NCBI GenBank assembly: GCA_019264505.1
Contig: JAHUZY010000359.1
Coordinates: 1 to 9,575, forward strand
Source of the DNA: Phenylobacterium sp.
GTDB taxonomy: Bacteria > Pseudomonadota > Alphaproteobacteria > Caulobacterales > Caulobacteraceae
Reading direction: 5' to 3'
DNA length: 9,575 nucleotides
In this document: positions 1-8,199 of the stretch, piece after piece
How the letters are laid out: the number at the start of each line of letters is the position of its first letter
How positions within the stretch are numbered: the stretch's first letter is position 1
Position numbers and translations under genes: made by a program
Notes under the pieces: model-generated
Database searches by the model: none
Told to the model about the DNA's origin: nothing
The model's input: only the letters and a program-made list of their open reading frames with translations

Positions 1-1518
<1,518 letters not shown>

Positions 1519-1543
1519 GGCTGGTCGGCGAGGGGCCGGGGTC

Positions 1544-1831
1544 TTAGTCGAGGACGCCCAGGACGTCGCTTTCCTTCATGATCAGCAGGTCTTCGCCTTC
1601 GAGCTTGATCTCGGTGCCCGACCACTTGCCGAACAGGATGCGATCGCCGGTCTTGACGTCCAGGGGCTGGACCTTGCCGCTTTCATCGCGGGCGCCGGGG
1701 CCGACGGCGATGATTTCGCCTTCCTGCGGCTTTTCCTTCACGGTGTCGGGAATGATGATCCCGCCCTTGGTCTTCTGTTCTTCCTCGACACGCCGCACGA
1801 GGACGCGGTCTCCCAAAGGACGAAACGCCAT
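1544..1831 (-). CDS. groES: Co-chaperonin GroES (Hsp10)
   Basis: Ten-kDa co-chaperonin that, as a heptamer, caps the GroEL ring and makes the closed folding chamber. The 95-residue product is full length for the family. It starts [14 protein letters not shown], has the mobile-loop region that contacts GroEL ([15 protein letters not shown], about residues 17-31), the roof-region GPGARDESG, and ends with the typical [18 protein letters not shown]. The ATG at 1831 is supported by a GGAG ribosome binding site at 1842-1845 on the minus strand, 10 nt upstream. It is the first gene of the groES-groEL operon. The 65-nt stretch upstream of the ATG leads to a CIRCE operator, so repression by HrcA and heat induction are expected. 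Nothing is unusual in the protein. Confidence 0.98.
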   Translation of the reverse strand: MAFRPLGDRVLVRRVEEEQKTKGGIIIPDTVKEKPQEGEIIAVGPGARDESGKVQPLDVKTGDRILFGKWSGTEIKLEGEDLLIMKESDVLGVLD

Positions 1832-1896
1832 TTTGGTCTTGCTCCATTCGGAACTATTGGAATTGCGATGAGGCCAGCTCTCGCGGTCGGCGCATA

Positions 1897-1923
1897 TTAG
1901 CAGCCGCCGACCCCGAGTGCTAA
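1897..1923 (-). promoter_or_regulatory. CIRCE operator (HrcA-binding site) of groESL
   Basis: On the minus strand the site reads TTAGCACTC, nine bases, GGCTGCTAA. The first arm matches the CIRCE consensus (TTAGCACTC-N9-GAGTGCTAA) perfectly. The second arm matches 7 of 9 positions and the spacer is exactly 9. CIRCE is bound by the repressor HrcA, which is itself stabilised by GroESL. In Caulobacter crescentus a CIRCE element controls groESL expression. The site lies 65 nt upstream of the groES ATG and just downstream of a putative -10, which is the usual place near the transcription start. Confidence 0.92.
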
Positions 1924-1934
1924 CGCGGCCTGGA

Positions 1935-1962
1935 ATTAGGAAGGACGGCCTGCGGAGTCAAG
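1935..1962 (-). promoter_or_regulatory. Putative groESL promoter (heat-shock/sigma32-like)
   Basis: On the minus strand CTTGAC (1962-1957) is followed after 16 nt by CCTAAT (1940-1935), then TCC. CTTGA is the typical core of the alphaproteobacterial heat-shock -35, and TTGAC also fits the housekeeping sigma factor. The predicted start falls about 7-10 nt beyond the -10, at or next to the edge of the CIRCE element at 1923, which supports the call. The -10 is a loose match, so the exact promoter class is uncertain. Confidence 0.6.
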
Positions 1963-2032
1963 CTGCGCCGGAGCGATTGACGCCTCAGTCGGACTGGGGC
2001 GGCCGTCAGGAATTCTGTCGGAAGCTTAACTG

Positions 2033-2067
2033 GATAGGCGCCATGGCTGTGCCTATCTGTGACCTAT
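2033..2067. repeat. Short inverted and tandem repeat cluster upstream of a small ORF
   Basis: GATAGGC at 2033-2039 and GCCTATC at 2051-2057 form a perfect 7-bp inverted repeat with an 11-nt spacer. Overlapping it, CTGTGCCTAT (2047-2056) is followed directly by CTGTGACCTAT (2057-2067), a near-perfect tandem repeat. The cluster sits between the groESL promoter and the TetR gene. It could be an operator or a small RNA hairpin, and its role is unknown. Confidence 0.4.
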
Positions 2068-2155
2068 GGTCAAGCTGTTCAAAGTCCTTCCCGCCCTGAT
2101 GGCCCTGGCTGGCGTGCTCAGCCTGTTCGTCCTCACGCGGCCGGCCACCTTCTGA
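2066..2155 (+). CDS. Possible 29-residue membrane peptide
   Basis: ATG at 2066 to TGA at 2153-2155, 29 codons, with an in-frame stop just upstream that fixes the earliest start. The peptide begins MVKLFKVLPALMALAGVLSL. It has two lysines at the N-terminus, a hydrophobic run of about 16-18 residues long enough for one membrane span, and a short tail with one Arg. About nine in ten codons end in G or C, as in the neighbouring genes. I do not recognise it. There is no clear ribosome binding site in front of it, and the high-GC background can produce such ORFs by chance. It could also be a leader peptide for the TetR gene 70 nt downstream. Evidence is weak. Confidence 0.33.
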   Translation: MVKLFKVLPALMALAGVLSLFVLTRPATF

Positions 2156-2225
2156 GGCGCCTCGCGCGGCCTCTCCACCCCGGCGCTTGACCTGCAGGCC
2201 GCCGGCGTCCTCCACTGCGCTGATC

Positions 2226-2915
2226 ATGGGGAAATCAACCGCCACCGCGGGGCCGGCCCGGGGGCGCAGGCCCAAGGGCCAGGGCCCTGATCTGCGCGAA
2301 GCCATCCTGAACGCCGCCGAGGAGCTGTTCTCCCGGCACGGCTTCTATGGCGTCACCGTGCGCCAGGTGGCGACCGAGGCCGGCGTCGACACCGCGCTGA
2401 TCCACTACTATTTCGGCGCCAAGCGCGAGCTGTTCGATGCGGTCTTCGCCCGCCGGGCCGAGATCCTCAATCGTGAGCGGCTGGAGGCCATGGCCGCCTA
2501 TCAGGCGGCCCATCCCCACGATCTGAAGGTCGAAGGGGTGATCGAGGCCTTCATCGGGCCGCTGCTGGACCGCTCCATGACCCAGGATCCGGGCTGGAAG
2601 AACTATTTCCGCCTGGTGGCCCTGGTGAACAACACCCCGGCCTGGGGCGGCGAGACCATGCATCGCTTCTTCGATCCCGTCGTCCACCGGCTGATCGACA
2701 CCCTGAAGGCGGCCCTGCCTGAGGCTGAGATCGACGACCTCTACTGGTGCTACCAGTTCCTCACCGGCGCGATGATGCTGGCCCTGTCGGAGACCGGGCG
2801 CATCGACCAGCTGTCCGATGGCCTGTGCCGCTCGTCGGACCTGCAGGCGGTGCGCGAGCGGCTGTTCGCCTACTGCGCGGCTGGACTCGAGACCGTCGTC
2901 CGCCGCCGGGCCTGA
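2226..2915 (+). CDS. TetR/AcrR-family transcriptional regulator
   Basis: Predicted DNA-binding repressor of 229 residues. After a basic N-terminal tail (ARGRRPKGQ, residues 11-19) comes the TetR N-terminal domain: LREAILNAAEELFSRHGF (23-40), then the helix-turn-helix VTVRQVATEAGVDTALIHYYFGAKRELFDAV (43-73), with the characteristic Tyr-Tyr-Phe recognition-helix end. The rest (about 80-229) is an all-helical ligand and dimer domain. Its stretch DPGWKNYFRLVALVNNTPAW and the later FFDPVVHRLIDTLKAALPEA resemble the C-terminal domain of PsrA-like fatty-acid regulators, from memory and not searched. I chose the ATG at 2226; a TTG at 2187 would add 13 unlikely residues. No strong ribosome binding site is visible, which is common in this group. 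Likely targets are itself and the receptor gene downstream, where a palindrome lies, and possibly the dehydrogenases at 6719-9519 (inference). Confidence 0.93.
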   Translation: MGKSTATAGPARGRRPKGQGPDLREAILNAAEELFSRHGFYGVTVRQVATEAGVDTALIHYYFGAKRELFDAVFARRAEILNRERLEAMAAYQAAHPHDLKVEGVIEAFIGPLLDRSMTQDPGWKNYFRLVALVNNTPAWGGETMHRFFDPVVHRLIDTLKAALPEAEIDDLYWCYQFLTGAMMLALSETGRIDQLSDGLCRSSDLQAVRERLFAYCAAGLETVVRRRA

Positions 2916-2941
2916 GCCTGTCCCCGTCGGGGTGTTGCGGA

Positions 2942-2955
2942 AATTCACCAACTGG
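2942..2955. promoter_or_regulatory. Degenerate upstream copy of the receptor-promoter operator
   Basis: AATTCACCAACTGG here matches 13 of 14 bases of the first part of the palindrome at 3026-3045 (AATTCACCAGCTGG), 84 bp downstream. The right arm is not kept (GCCAAA instead of GTGAGTT), so this could be a weaker auxiliary site for the same regulator, or a relic. Confidence 0.45.
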
Positions 2956-3025
2956 CCAAAAAATCGGCGCGGCGGCCAAACTGAGCCCTGGCGCAATGGC
3001 CCCGGTTGCAGGCACACTCGTCGCT

Positions 3026-3045
3026 AATTCACCAGCTGGTGAGTT
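3026..3045. promoter_or_regulatory. 20-bp palindrome in the TonB receptor promoter, probable TetR operator
   Basis: AATTCACCAGCTGGTGAGTT is a 20-bp palindrome with one mismatched pair, and its central 14 bp (TCACCAGCTGGTGA, 3029-3042) are perfectly symmetric. It lies 48 bp before the receptor ATG and 110 bp after the TetR stop. Size, symmetry and position fit a TetR-family operator. That the adjacent TetR protein binds it is inference. I could not assign confident -35 and -10 boxes around it. Confidence 0.65.
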
Positions 3046-3092
3046 TATGACGACGTCGCACCCTCACAAAGCGGCGCGTTGGGGAGGATAAA

Positions 3093-5306
3093 ATGAAGTC
3101 CATCTTGAAGGCTGCGCTCCTGGCGAGCGCGGCGATGGCGGCCATTCCAGGCGCCGCCGCCGCCCAGGCCCCCGCGCAGGGGGTCTCCGTGGTCGAGGAA
3201 CTGGTGGTCACCGCCCGCCGGCGCGAGGAAACCGTCAAGGACGTGCCCGTCGCCGTCACCGCCGTGACCGGTGAACGCCTTGAGGCCACGGGCGCGGCCG
3301 ATATCACCACCTTGCAGCAATCGACCCCCAACCTCACCGTCCAGGTGGCCCGGGGCTCCAACTCCACCCTGATCTCGTTCATCCGCGGGGTCGGCCAGCA
3401 GGATCCCCTGTGGGGCTTCGAGCCCGGGGTCGGGCTCTATGTGGACGACGTCTACATCGCCCGTCCGCAGGGCGCGGTTCTCGACATCTTCGACATCGAG
3501 CGGATGGAGGTCCTGCGGGGGCCCCAGGGCACGCTCTATGGCCGCAACACCATCGGCGGGGCGATCAAGTACGTGACCGCCAAGATCGACGGCGAGCCGG
3601 AGATGCGGTTCAAGGGCCAGCTTGGCTCCTACAACCAGCGCGACTTCATCGGCTCGGCCAAGGGCATGGTCAGCGACAGCCTCGGCGTCGGCCTGACCTG
3701 GGCCAGCTTCGACCGGGACGGCTATGGGACCAACCTGACCACCGGCGCCGAGCACTACAACAAGGACGTGGCCGCGGCCCGGGCCACGGTGGAGTTTTCA
3801 CCTACCCCTGACCTCTTCTTCCGTCTGGCCGGCGACATCGTCACCGACCGCTCCAACCCCCGTCACGGTCACCGCGAAGTGGCCGCCTTCAACGCCGCCA
3901 ACCTGCCGATCCCCGGCGGCGAGGTCCTGCCCAACGTCTATGACACCCGGGCCGGCGCCGGCGACAAGAACCGGGTGGAGAGCCGCGGCGTGTCGCTGCT
4001 GGGCGAATGGTCGGCCAGCGACTCCCTGACCTTCAAGTCGATCTCGGCCTACCGCGCTGGCGAGACCGCCGGCGAGATCGATTTCGACACCCTGCCGGCC
4101 CCCTTCCTGGATATTCCGGCCCGCTACAGCGACCACCAGTTCACCCAGGAACTGCAACTGCTCTATTCGGGCGACCGGATGCAGGCGGTGGGCGGCCTGT
4201 TCTATCTGAACGCCACAGCGGCCGGCGCCTTCGACACCGTGCTGAGCCAGGCGGCGCTCACCATCGCCACGGCCGGCCATGTGGACACCGAGAGCTGGTC
4301 GGCCTTCGCCGATGTGAGCTTCGACCTGACCGAGGCGCTCACCCTGTCGGTGGGCGGCCGCTACACCCGCGATGAGAAGACCGGGGTGGTCTATCGCCAG
4401 AACTTTACGGGCATCCGTTCGCCCCTGTTCGGCAATCCGCTGGCCGTCCCGGGCCTGGTGCGGTCGAACTTCACCAGCACCGACAGCTACGAGAAGTTCA
4501 CCCCCCGGGTCAGCGTCAGCTACGACTTCGGCTCCGAGCTGACCGGCTACGCCTCCTACAGCCAGGGCTTCAAGTCCGGCGGCTTCGACATGCGCGCCGA
4601 CGCCATCCTCACCCCCACCTCCCGGGACGGCTATGCGCCCGAGACGGTGGACTCCTATGAGGCGGGCCTGAAGGGCTACTTCTTCGACCGGCGCCTGAGC
4701 CTGAACACGGCGGTCTTCTACGCCCAGTATCAGGACCAGCAGGTCACCCTGCAGACCCCGGTGGGCGCCTCCATCGCCAGCCAGGTGCTCAATGTCGGCG
4801 AATCGCACATGTCGGGCGCCGAGGTGGAGGGCGTCGCCTATCTGACCCCGGATCTCAGCGCCAACTTCGCCCTGGGCTATATCAAGGCGGAGTTCGACGA
4901 GTACCGCGCCCTCAACCCGCTGACGGGGCAGGTGGAGGACTTCGCCAACAGCCGGGTGTTCCAGAACACCCCTGAATGGACCGGCGCCTTCAGCCTGACC
5001 TACCAGCGCGACCTGGGCGCCAAGGGGAAGATCAGCTTCATCCCGTCGGCCTCCTACCGCTCGTCCTTCTCCATGTTCGAGATCCCGTCGAGGCTCGATC
5101 AGGGCGCCTACTGGCTCTATGACGCGAGCCTGGTGTGGACCTCGGAAAGCGAGCGCTACCGGGTCGGCCTGCACGGCAAGAACCTGGGCGACGAGACCTA
5201 CCGGATCGGGGGCTACAACTTCCCCGGCGGCCTCTTCGCCAACTCCATCACCGCCTATTACGGGCCGCCGCAGACGGTGACCCTCTCCCTTGAAGCCAAG
5301 TTCTAG
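3093..5306 (+). CDS. TonB-dependent outer-membrane receptor
   Basis: Outer-membrane beta-barrel transporter, 737 residues, that takes up a large or scarce ligand using energy from TonB-ExbB-ExbD. The N-terminus (MKSILKAALLASAAMAAIPGAAAAQA) is a clear Sec signal peptide with cleavage near residue 24. A TonB box candidate is EELVVTA at 35-41. The plug domain follows (about 45-160) with DVPVAVTAVTG, the VGLYVDDVYIARPQGAV segment and the family signature LRGPQGTLYGRNTIGGAI at 141-158. The remaining 570 residues form the barrel, with alternating aromatic strands such as LTGYASYSQGFKSGGFD, and end TVTLSLEAKF with the terminal Phe needed for barrel assembly. The start is well set by GGGGAGGA at 3081-3088. 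The class resembles the iron-complex (FecA/CirA-like) receptors greatly expanded in Caulobacterales and sphingomonads, many of which carry organic nutrients, not iron. The neighbouring MFS and acyl-CoA dehydrogenase genes favour a hydrophobic organic substrate (inference). A palindromic operator lies upstream. Confidence 0.96.
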   Translation: MKSILKAALLASAAMAAIPGAAAAQAPAQGVSVVEELVVTARRREETVKDVPVAVTAVTGERLEATGAADITTLQQSTPNLTVQVARGSNSTLISFIRGVGQQDPLWGFEPGVGLYVDDVYIARPQGAVLDIFDIERMEVLRGPQGTLYGRNTIGGAIKYVTAKIDGEPEMRFKGQLGSYNQRDFIGSAKGMVSDSLGVGLTWASFDRDGYGTNLTTGAEHYNKDVAAARATVEFSPTPDLFFRLAGDIVTDRSNPRHGHREVAAFNAANLPIPGGEVLPNVYDTRAGAGDKNRVESRGVSLLGEWSASDSLTFKSISAYRAGETAGEIDFDTLPAPFLDIPARYSDHQFTQELQLLYSGDRMQAVGGLFYLNATAAGAFDTVLSQAALTIATAGHVDTESWSAFADVSFDLTEALTLSVGGRYTRDEKTGVVYRQNFTGIRSPLFGNPLAVPGLVRSNFTSTDSYEKFTPRVSVSYDFGSELTGYASYSQGFKSGGFDMRADAILTPTSRDGYAPETVDSYEAGLKGYFFDRRLSLNTAVFYAQYQDQQVTLQTPVGASIASQVLNVGESHMSGAEVEGVAYLTPDLSANFALGYIKAEFDEYRALNPLTGQVEDFANSRVFQNTPEWTGAFSLTYQRDLGAKGKISFIPSASYRSSFSMFEIPSRLDQGAYWLYDASLVWTSESERYRVGLHGKNLGDETYRIGGYNFPGGLFANSITAYYGPPQTVTLSLEAKF

Positions 5307-5317
5307 TAGAGCTTAGC

Positions 5318-5356
5318 GGCCCGGCTCCCTCTGGGGGCCGGGCCTTCGTCTATTTT
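5318..5356 (+). terminator. Strong hairpin between receptor and transporter genes
   Basis: GGCCCGGC at 5318-5325 pairs with GCCGGGCC at 5337-5344. The inner bases extend this, with one G-T pair, to a 12-bp stem with a 3-nt TCT loop. The downstream TTCGTCTATTTT is only moderately T-rich. It lies 12 nt after the receptor stop and ends just before the transporter ribosome binding site. It may be a partial terminator that lets some transcription continue, or a message-stabilising hairpin. Confidence 0.75.
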
Positions 5357-5367
5357 GCGGAGCTCTG

Positions 5368-6684
5368 ATGGACACCTCCCCCGACGCCGCCGCCCGTCCC
5401 CCCTTCGGGATCCGGCCGAGCCGCTATCCGGTCACCGTCCTTGGCGTGCTGATCGTCGCCTATACGTTCAACTTCCTCGACCGCCAGATCCTCGGAATCC
5501 TGGCCGGGCCGATCAAGGCCGAGCTTGGTCTCACCGACAGCCAGCTGGGCCTGATGGGCGGTCTGGCCTTCGCCCTCTTCTATACGGGCCTGGGCATCCC
5601 GGTAGCCTGGCTCGCCGATCGCTGGAGCCGCACCTGGATCATGACCGGGGCGCTGGCCCTGTGGAGCGGCTTCACCGCCCTCTGCGGCTTTGCCACCGGC
5701 TTCTGGACCCTGTTCCTGGCCCGGATGGGGGTCGGAATCGGCGAGGCCGGCGGCGTAGCCCCGGCCTATTCCCTGATCGCCGACTACTTCCCCAAGTCCC
5801 AGCGTGCCCGGGCGCTGGCGGCCTATTCCTTCGGCATCCCCATCGGCTCGGCCCTGGGCATCCTGTTCGGCGGGCTGATCGCTCACGCCATCGACTGGCG
5901 GGCGGCCTTCATCATCGTCGGCCTGGCCGGCATCGCCTTCGCCCCGATCTTCCGCCTGATCGTCAAGGAGCCCCGGCGCGGCGCCCAGGACGAGCCGGCT
6001 GTCGCCCCTGTGCCGCCGCTCGCCGAACAGGCCCCGGCCGCCCCGCCCCCCGGCGCGGTGGCCCTGCTGCTGCGCAAGCCGAGCTTCTGGCTGATCTCGC
6101 TCGGGGCGGCGGCCTCGTCGGTGTGCGGCTATGGGGTGGCCTTCTGGCTGCCCTCCTTCTTCGAGCGCAGCCTGGGCATGAGCCTGGTGGACCGTTCCAT
6201 CTTCCTGGGGATCATCACCCTGGTGGGCGGCGTGATCGGCGTCTGGGCCGGCGGCTGGCTGGGCGACCGGCTGGGCCCCAAGCGTCCTGCGGCCTATCTG
6301 CTGGTGCCGGCGGCCGCCTTCCTGATCGCCCTGCCGTGCTTCTTCATGGCGATCCAGTCGAAGTCCCTGGCCCTGGCCTTCGTGCTGTTCATCATCCCCC
6401 AGGGGCTGAACCTGGCCTGGCTGGGGCCGGTGATCACCGCGGTCCAGCATCTGGTGCCGGTGGCGCAGCGCTCGGTGGCCTCGGCCTGCTTCCTGTTCGT
6501 CAACAACCTGATCGGTCTCGGCCTCGGCACCTGGTATTTCGGCGCGGTGTCCGACGCCCTGACGCCCAGGTTCGGCGAGGAATCCCTGCGCTACGCCATC
6601 TATTCGGGCCTGGCCTTCTACCTGGTGGCCTCGGCCCTATTCGTCATCGGCGCCCGGCGGCTGAAGCATGACTGGGTGGCCTGA
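5368..6684 (+). CDS. Spinster-type MFS transporter
   Basis: Inner-membrane major facilitator superfamily carrier, 438 residues, with about twelve hydrophobic spans. It has the first-helix motif NFLDRQILGIL (35-45), typical of the spinster (Spns) group in bacteria, and GIPVAWLADRWSRTWIM (76-92), the loop 2-3 motif A. GEAGGVAPAYSLIADYFPKSQRARAL (125-150) is the helix 4-5 signature of the same group, and GGWLGDRLGPKRPAAY (295-310) is the matching motif of the second half. A Pro/Ala-rich cytoplasmic linker (about 202-230) separates the halves. Animal spinsters carry sphingosine phosphate and lysophospholipids. Bacterial members are common beside acyl-CoA dehydrogenase and TonB receptor genes, so a hydrophobic acid or lipid substrate is plausible (inference). 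The start is supported by GGAG at 5359-5362, 5 nt upstream. The gene is 61 nt after the receptor, with a hairpin between, and converges on the dehydrogenase at 6719 with a 34-nt gap. Confidence 0.93.
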   Translation: MDTSPDAAARPPFGIRPSRYPVTVLGVLIVAYTFNFLDRQILGILAGPIKAELGLTDSQLGLMGGLAFALFYTGLGIPVAWLADRWSRTWIMTGALALWSGFTALCGFATGFWTLFLARMGVGIGEAGGVAPAYSLIADYFPKSQRARALAAYSFGIPIGSALGILFGGLIAHAIDWRAAFIIVGLAGIAFAPIFRLIVKEPRRGAQDEPAVAPVPPLAEQAPAAPPPGAVALLLRKPSFWLISLGAAASSVCGYGVAFWLPSFFERSLGMSLVDRSIFLGIITLVGGVIGVWAGGWLGDRLGPKRPAAYLLVPAAAFLIALPCFFMAIQSKSLALAFVLFIIPQGLNLAWLGPVITAVQHLVPVAQRSVASACFLFVNNLIGLGLGTWYFGAVSDALTPRFGEESLRYAIYSGLAFYLVASALFVIGARRLKHDWVA

Positions 6685-6718
6685 GCCCCCAGTCGTCGCT
6701 CCAGACGGCCCTCAGGCC

Positions 6719-8017
6719 TCAGCGTGAGCCCACGGGCACGCGCTGAGCGTCCTGCTCGGCCGCAAGTTTCGCCAGCAGGTCGCCATACTTGGCCAATTCC
6801 ATCCTCGCGATGGTCCGGTTGTGAACCTCGTCAGGGCCGTCGGCCAGCCGCAGGGTGCGCTGTCCGGCATAGGCCTTGGCCAGGCCGAAGTCGCTGGTCA
6901 CGCCAGCGCCCCCATGGGCCTGGATGGCGTCGTCGATGACCTTCAGCGCCATGGTCGGGGCCTGGACCTTGATCATGGCGATCTCCAGCCGGGCGACCTT
7001 GTTGCCGGCCTTGTCCATCATGTCGGCGGCCTTCAGGCAGAGCAGACGGGTCATCTCGATATCGATACGGGCCCGGGCGATGCGCTCCTCCCAGACCGAG
7101 TGCTCGGAAATCGCCTTGCCGAAGGCCGTGCGGCTCTTGAGCCTCCGGCACATCTTCTCCAGGGCTACCTCGGCCGCCCCGATGGTGCGCATGCAGTGAT
7201 GAATCCGGCCTGGACCCAGGCGCGCCTGGCTGATCTCGAAGCCCCGGCCCTCGCCCAGCAGCAGGGCCTCATGCACGGGCACCCGGACATTCTCCAGCAC
7301 CGCCTCGGCATGGCCATGGGGGGCGTCGTCATAGCCGAACACCGGCAGCATCCGCACGATCTTCACGCCGGGCGCGTCCATGGGCACCAGGACCTGGCTC
7401 TGCTGCTGGTGGCGCGGCGCGTCCAGATCGGTCTTGCCCATGACCACGGCCACCTTGCAGCGGGGGTCGCCCATGCCTGACGACCACCACTTGCGGCCGT
7501 TGATCACATAGTGGTCCCCGTCGCGGCCAATGCGGGTCTCGATATTGGTGGCGTCCGACGAGGCCACCTGGGGCTCGGTCATCAGGAAGGCCGAGCGGAT
7601 TTCCCCGTTCATCAGGGGGCGCAGCCAGCGTTCCTTCTGCGCCAGGGTCCCGTAGCGGTTGAGGATCTCCATATTGCCGGTGTCCGGCGCCGAGCAGTTG
7701 AAGACCTCTGAGGCGAACTCCACCCGCCCCATGATTTCGGCGATGGGGGCGTATTCCAGATTGGTCAGCTGCTCCCCCTCGAAGACGAAGCTCTCATCCA
7801 CATGGGCGACGCCGGAGGAGGGCGGCATGAACATGTTCCACAGGCCCGCGGCTTTGGCCTTGGCCTTCAGAGCCTCGATCACCGGCAGGACCTTCCACCG
7901 CTCCCCTTGCGCCTGCTGGGCTTCATAGAGGGGGACGGCGGGGATCACATGCTCGGCCATGAAGGCCTCGACCCGGGCGATCAGGGCCTTCTGCCGTGCC
8001 GAATATTCGAAATCCAT
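6719..8017 (-). CDS. Acyl-CoA dehydrogenase, ACAD10/11 type (first paralog)
   Basis: FAD-dependent enzyme of 432 residues that makes the alpha-beta double bond in a CoA-thioester, passing electrons to electron-transfer flavoprotein (family knowledge). Landmarks: helical N-domain (1-140), [10 protein letters not shown] (110-119), the FAD/substrate motif [13 protein letters not shown] (146-158), [19 protein letters not shown] (170-188), [10 protein letters not shown] and [34 protein letters not shown] (255-277), and near the end [12 protein letters not shown] (388-399). The sequence pattern is that of ACAD10/11-like enzymes, not short- or medium-chain dehydrogenases. In that group the acidic residue of ADGPDE (Asp393) stands where the canonical catalytic Glu is expected (inference from alignment by eye). 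An upstream TTG at 8041 would add eight residues overlapping an operator. The ATG at 8017 has GGAAGG 8 nt before it, so I chose it. It is divergent from the related gene at 8200, with a 182-bp shared promoter region. Confidence 0.93.
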   Translation of the reverse strand: MDFEYSARQKALIARVEAFMAEHVIPAVPLYEAQQAQGERWKVLPVIEALKAKAKAAGLWNMFMPPSSGVAHVDESFVFEGEQLTNLEYAPIAEIMGRVEFASEVFNCSAPDTGNMEILNRYGTLAQKERWLRPLMNGEIRSAFLMTEPQVASSDATNIETRIGRDGDHYVINGRKWWSSGMGDPRCKVAVVMGKTDLDAPRHQQQSQVLVPMDAPGVKIVRMLPVFGYDDAPHGHAEAVLENVRVPVHEALLLGEGRGFEISQARLGPGRIHHCMRTIGAAEVALEKMCRRLKSRTAFGKAISEHSVWEERIARARIDIEMTRLLCLKAADMMDKAGNKVARLEIAMIKVQAPTMALKVIDDAIQAHGGAGVTSDFGLAKAYAGQRTLRLADGPDEVHNRTIARMELAKYGDLLAKLAAEQDAQRVPVGSR

Positions 8018-8025
8018 GGGGCGCG

Positions 8026-8031
8026 CCTTCC
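8026..8031 (-). promoter_or_regulatory. Ribosome binding site that fixes the dehydrogenase start
   Basis: GGAAGG on the minus strand, 8 nt before the ATG at 8017. It supports this start over the upstream TTG at 8041, which lies inside the palindrome at 8032-8051. Confidence 0.6.
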
Positions 8032-8051
8032 GTTCAAACAAATGTTTGAAC
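8032..8051. promoter_or_regulatory. PsrA-like palindromic operator between the divergent dehydrogenases
   Basis: GTTCAAACAAATGTTTGAAC: 9-bp arms, perfectly symmetric, around a 2-bp centre (AA). The core CAAAC-AAAT-GTTTG (8035-8048) fits the known PsrA consensus (G/C)AAAC-N2-4-GTTT(G/C) for a TetR-family fatty-acid-responsive repressor of beta-oxidation genes in Pseudomonas. It lies 15 bp before the minus-strand dehydrogenase ATG and 148 bp before the plus-strand one, so it probably sits at or just downstream of the transcription start of the first. Which protein binds it is not shown by the sequence. Confidence 0.8.
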
Positions 8052-8070
8052 GCCTTTTAGGCCCCCCAGA

Positions 8071-8084
8071 CGAACAGGCGTTTG
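8071..8084. promoter_or_regulatory. Second, weaker PsrA-like site
   Basis: CGAAC-AGGC-GTTTG has the CAAAC-N4-GTTTG layout with one mismatch in the left arm (CGAAC for CAAAC). Its centre is 36 bp from that of the main palindrome. AACGCCT (8049-8055) and AGGCGTT (8076-8082) also form a perfect 7-bp inverted repeat linking the two sites. It could be a second operator serving the plus-strand gene. Confidence 0.45.
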
Positions 8085-8187
8085 ATTTTCAGCAATTCTG
8101 CGCCAATGGTGGGGAAGAGATCGATCCGGGCGCGTCCTGGCCCCCTGCGGCCGACCCCCGGCGCCCCGCTTCAACGCCCATGTCCCC

Positions 8188-8194
8188 GGGAGGA
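8188..8194 (+). promoter_or_regulatory. Ribosome binding site of the second dehydrogenase
   Basis: GGGAGGA, 5 nt before the ATG at 8200, fixes this start. The ATG at 8180 lies in another frame. Confidence 0.7.
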
Positions 8195-8199
8195 CCACG

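Noticed and set aside
1917..2099. 60-codon plus-strand frame in the spacer
   Set aside because: It starts inside the CIRCE element, has no ribosome binding site and no recognisable composition.
2187..2225. TTG start adding 13 residues to the TetR protein
   Set aside because: The extra residues (MTCRPPASSTALI) do not look like a TetR N-terminus, and the ATG at 2226 precedes the usual basic tail.
2235..3017. Minus-strand open frame opposite the TetR gene
   Set aside because: No domain seen, and the TetR helix-turn-helix on the other strand is unambiguous.
3798..5174. Minus-strand open frame (458 codons) inside the TonB receptor
   Set aside because: Antisense shadow of the receptor with low-complexity composition and no motifs.
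5350..6450. Minus-strand open frame opposite the MFS gene
   Set aside because: Gly/Gln/Glu/Asp-rich product without hydrophobic or domain pattern; shadow of the transporter.
8018..8041. TTG start adding eight residues to the first dehydrogenase
   Set aside because: It lies within the palindromic operator. The ATG at 8017 has a well-placed GGAAGG and begins with the family-like MDFEYS.
8052..8062. GCCTTTTAGGC inverted repeat beside the dehydrogenase operator
   Set aside because: A 4-bp arm around three bases is too short to call a separate site.
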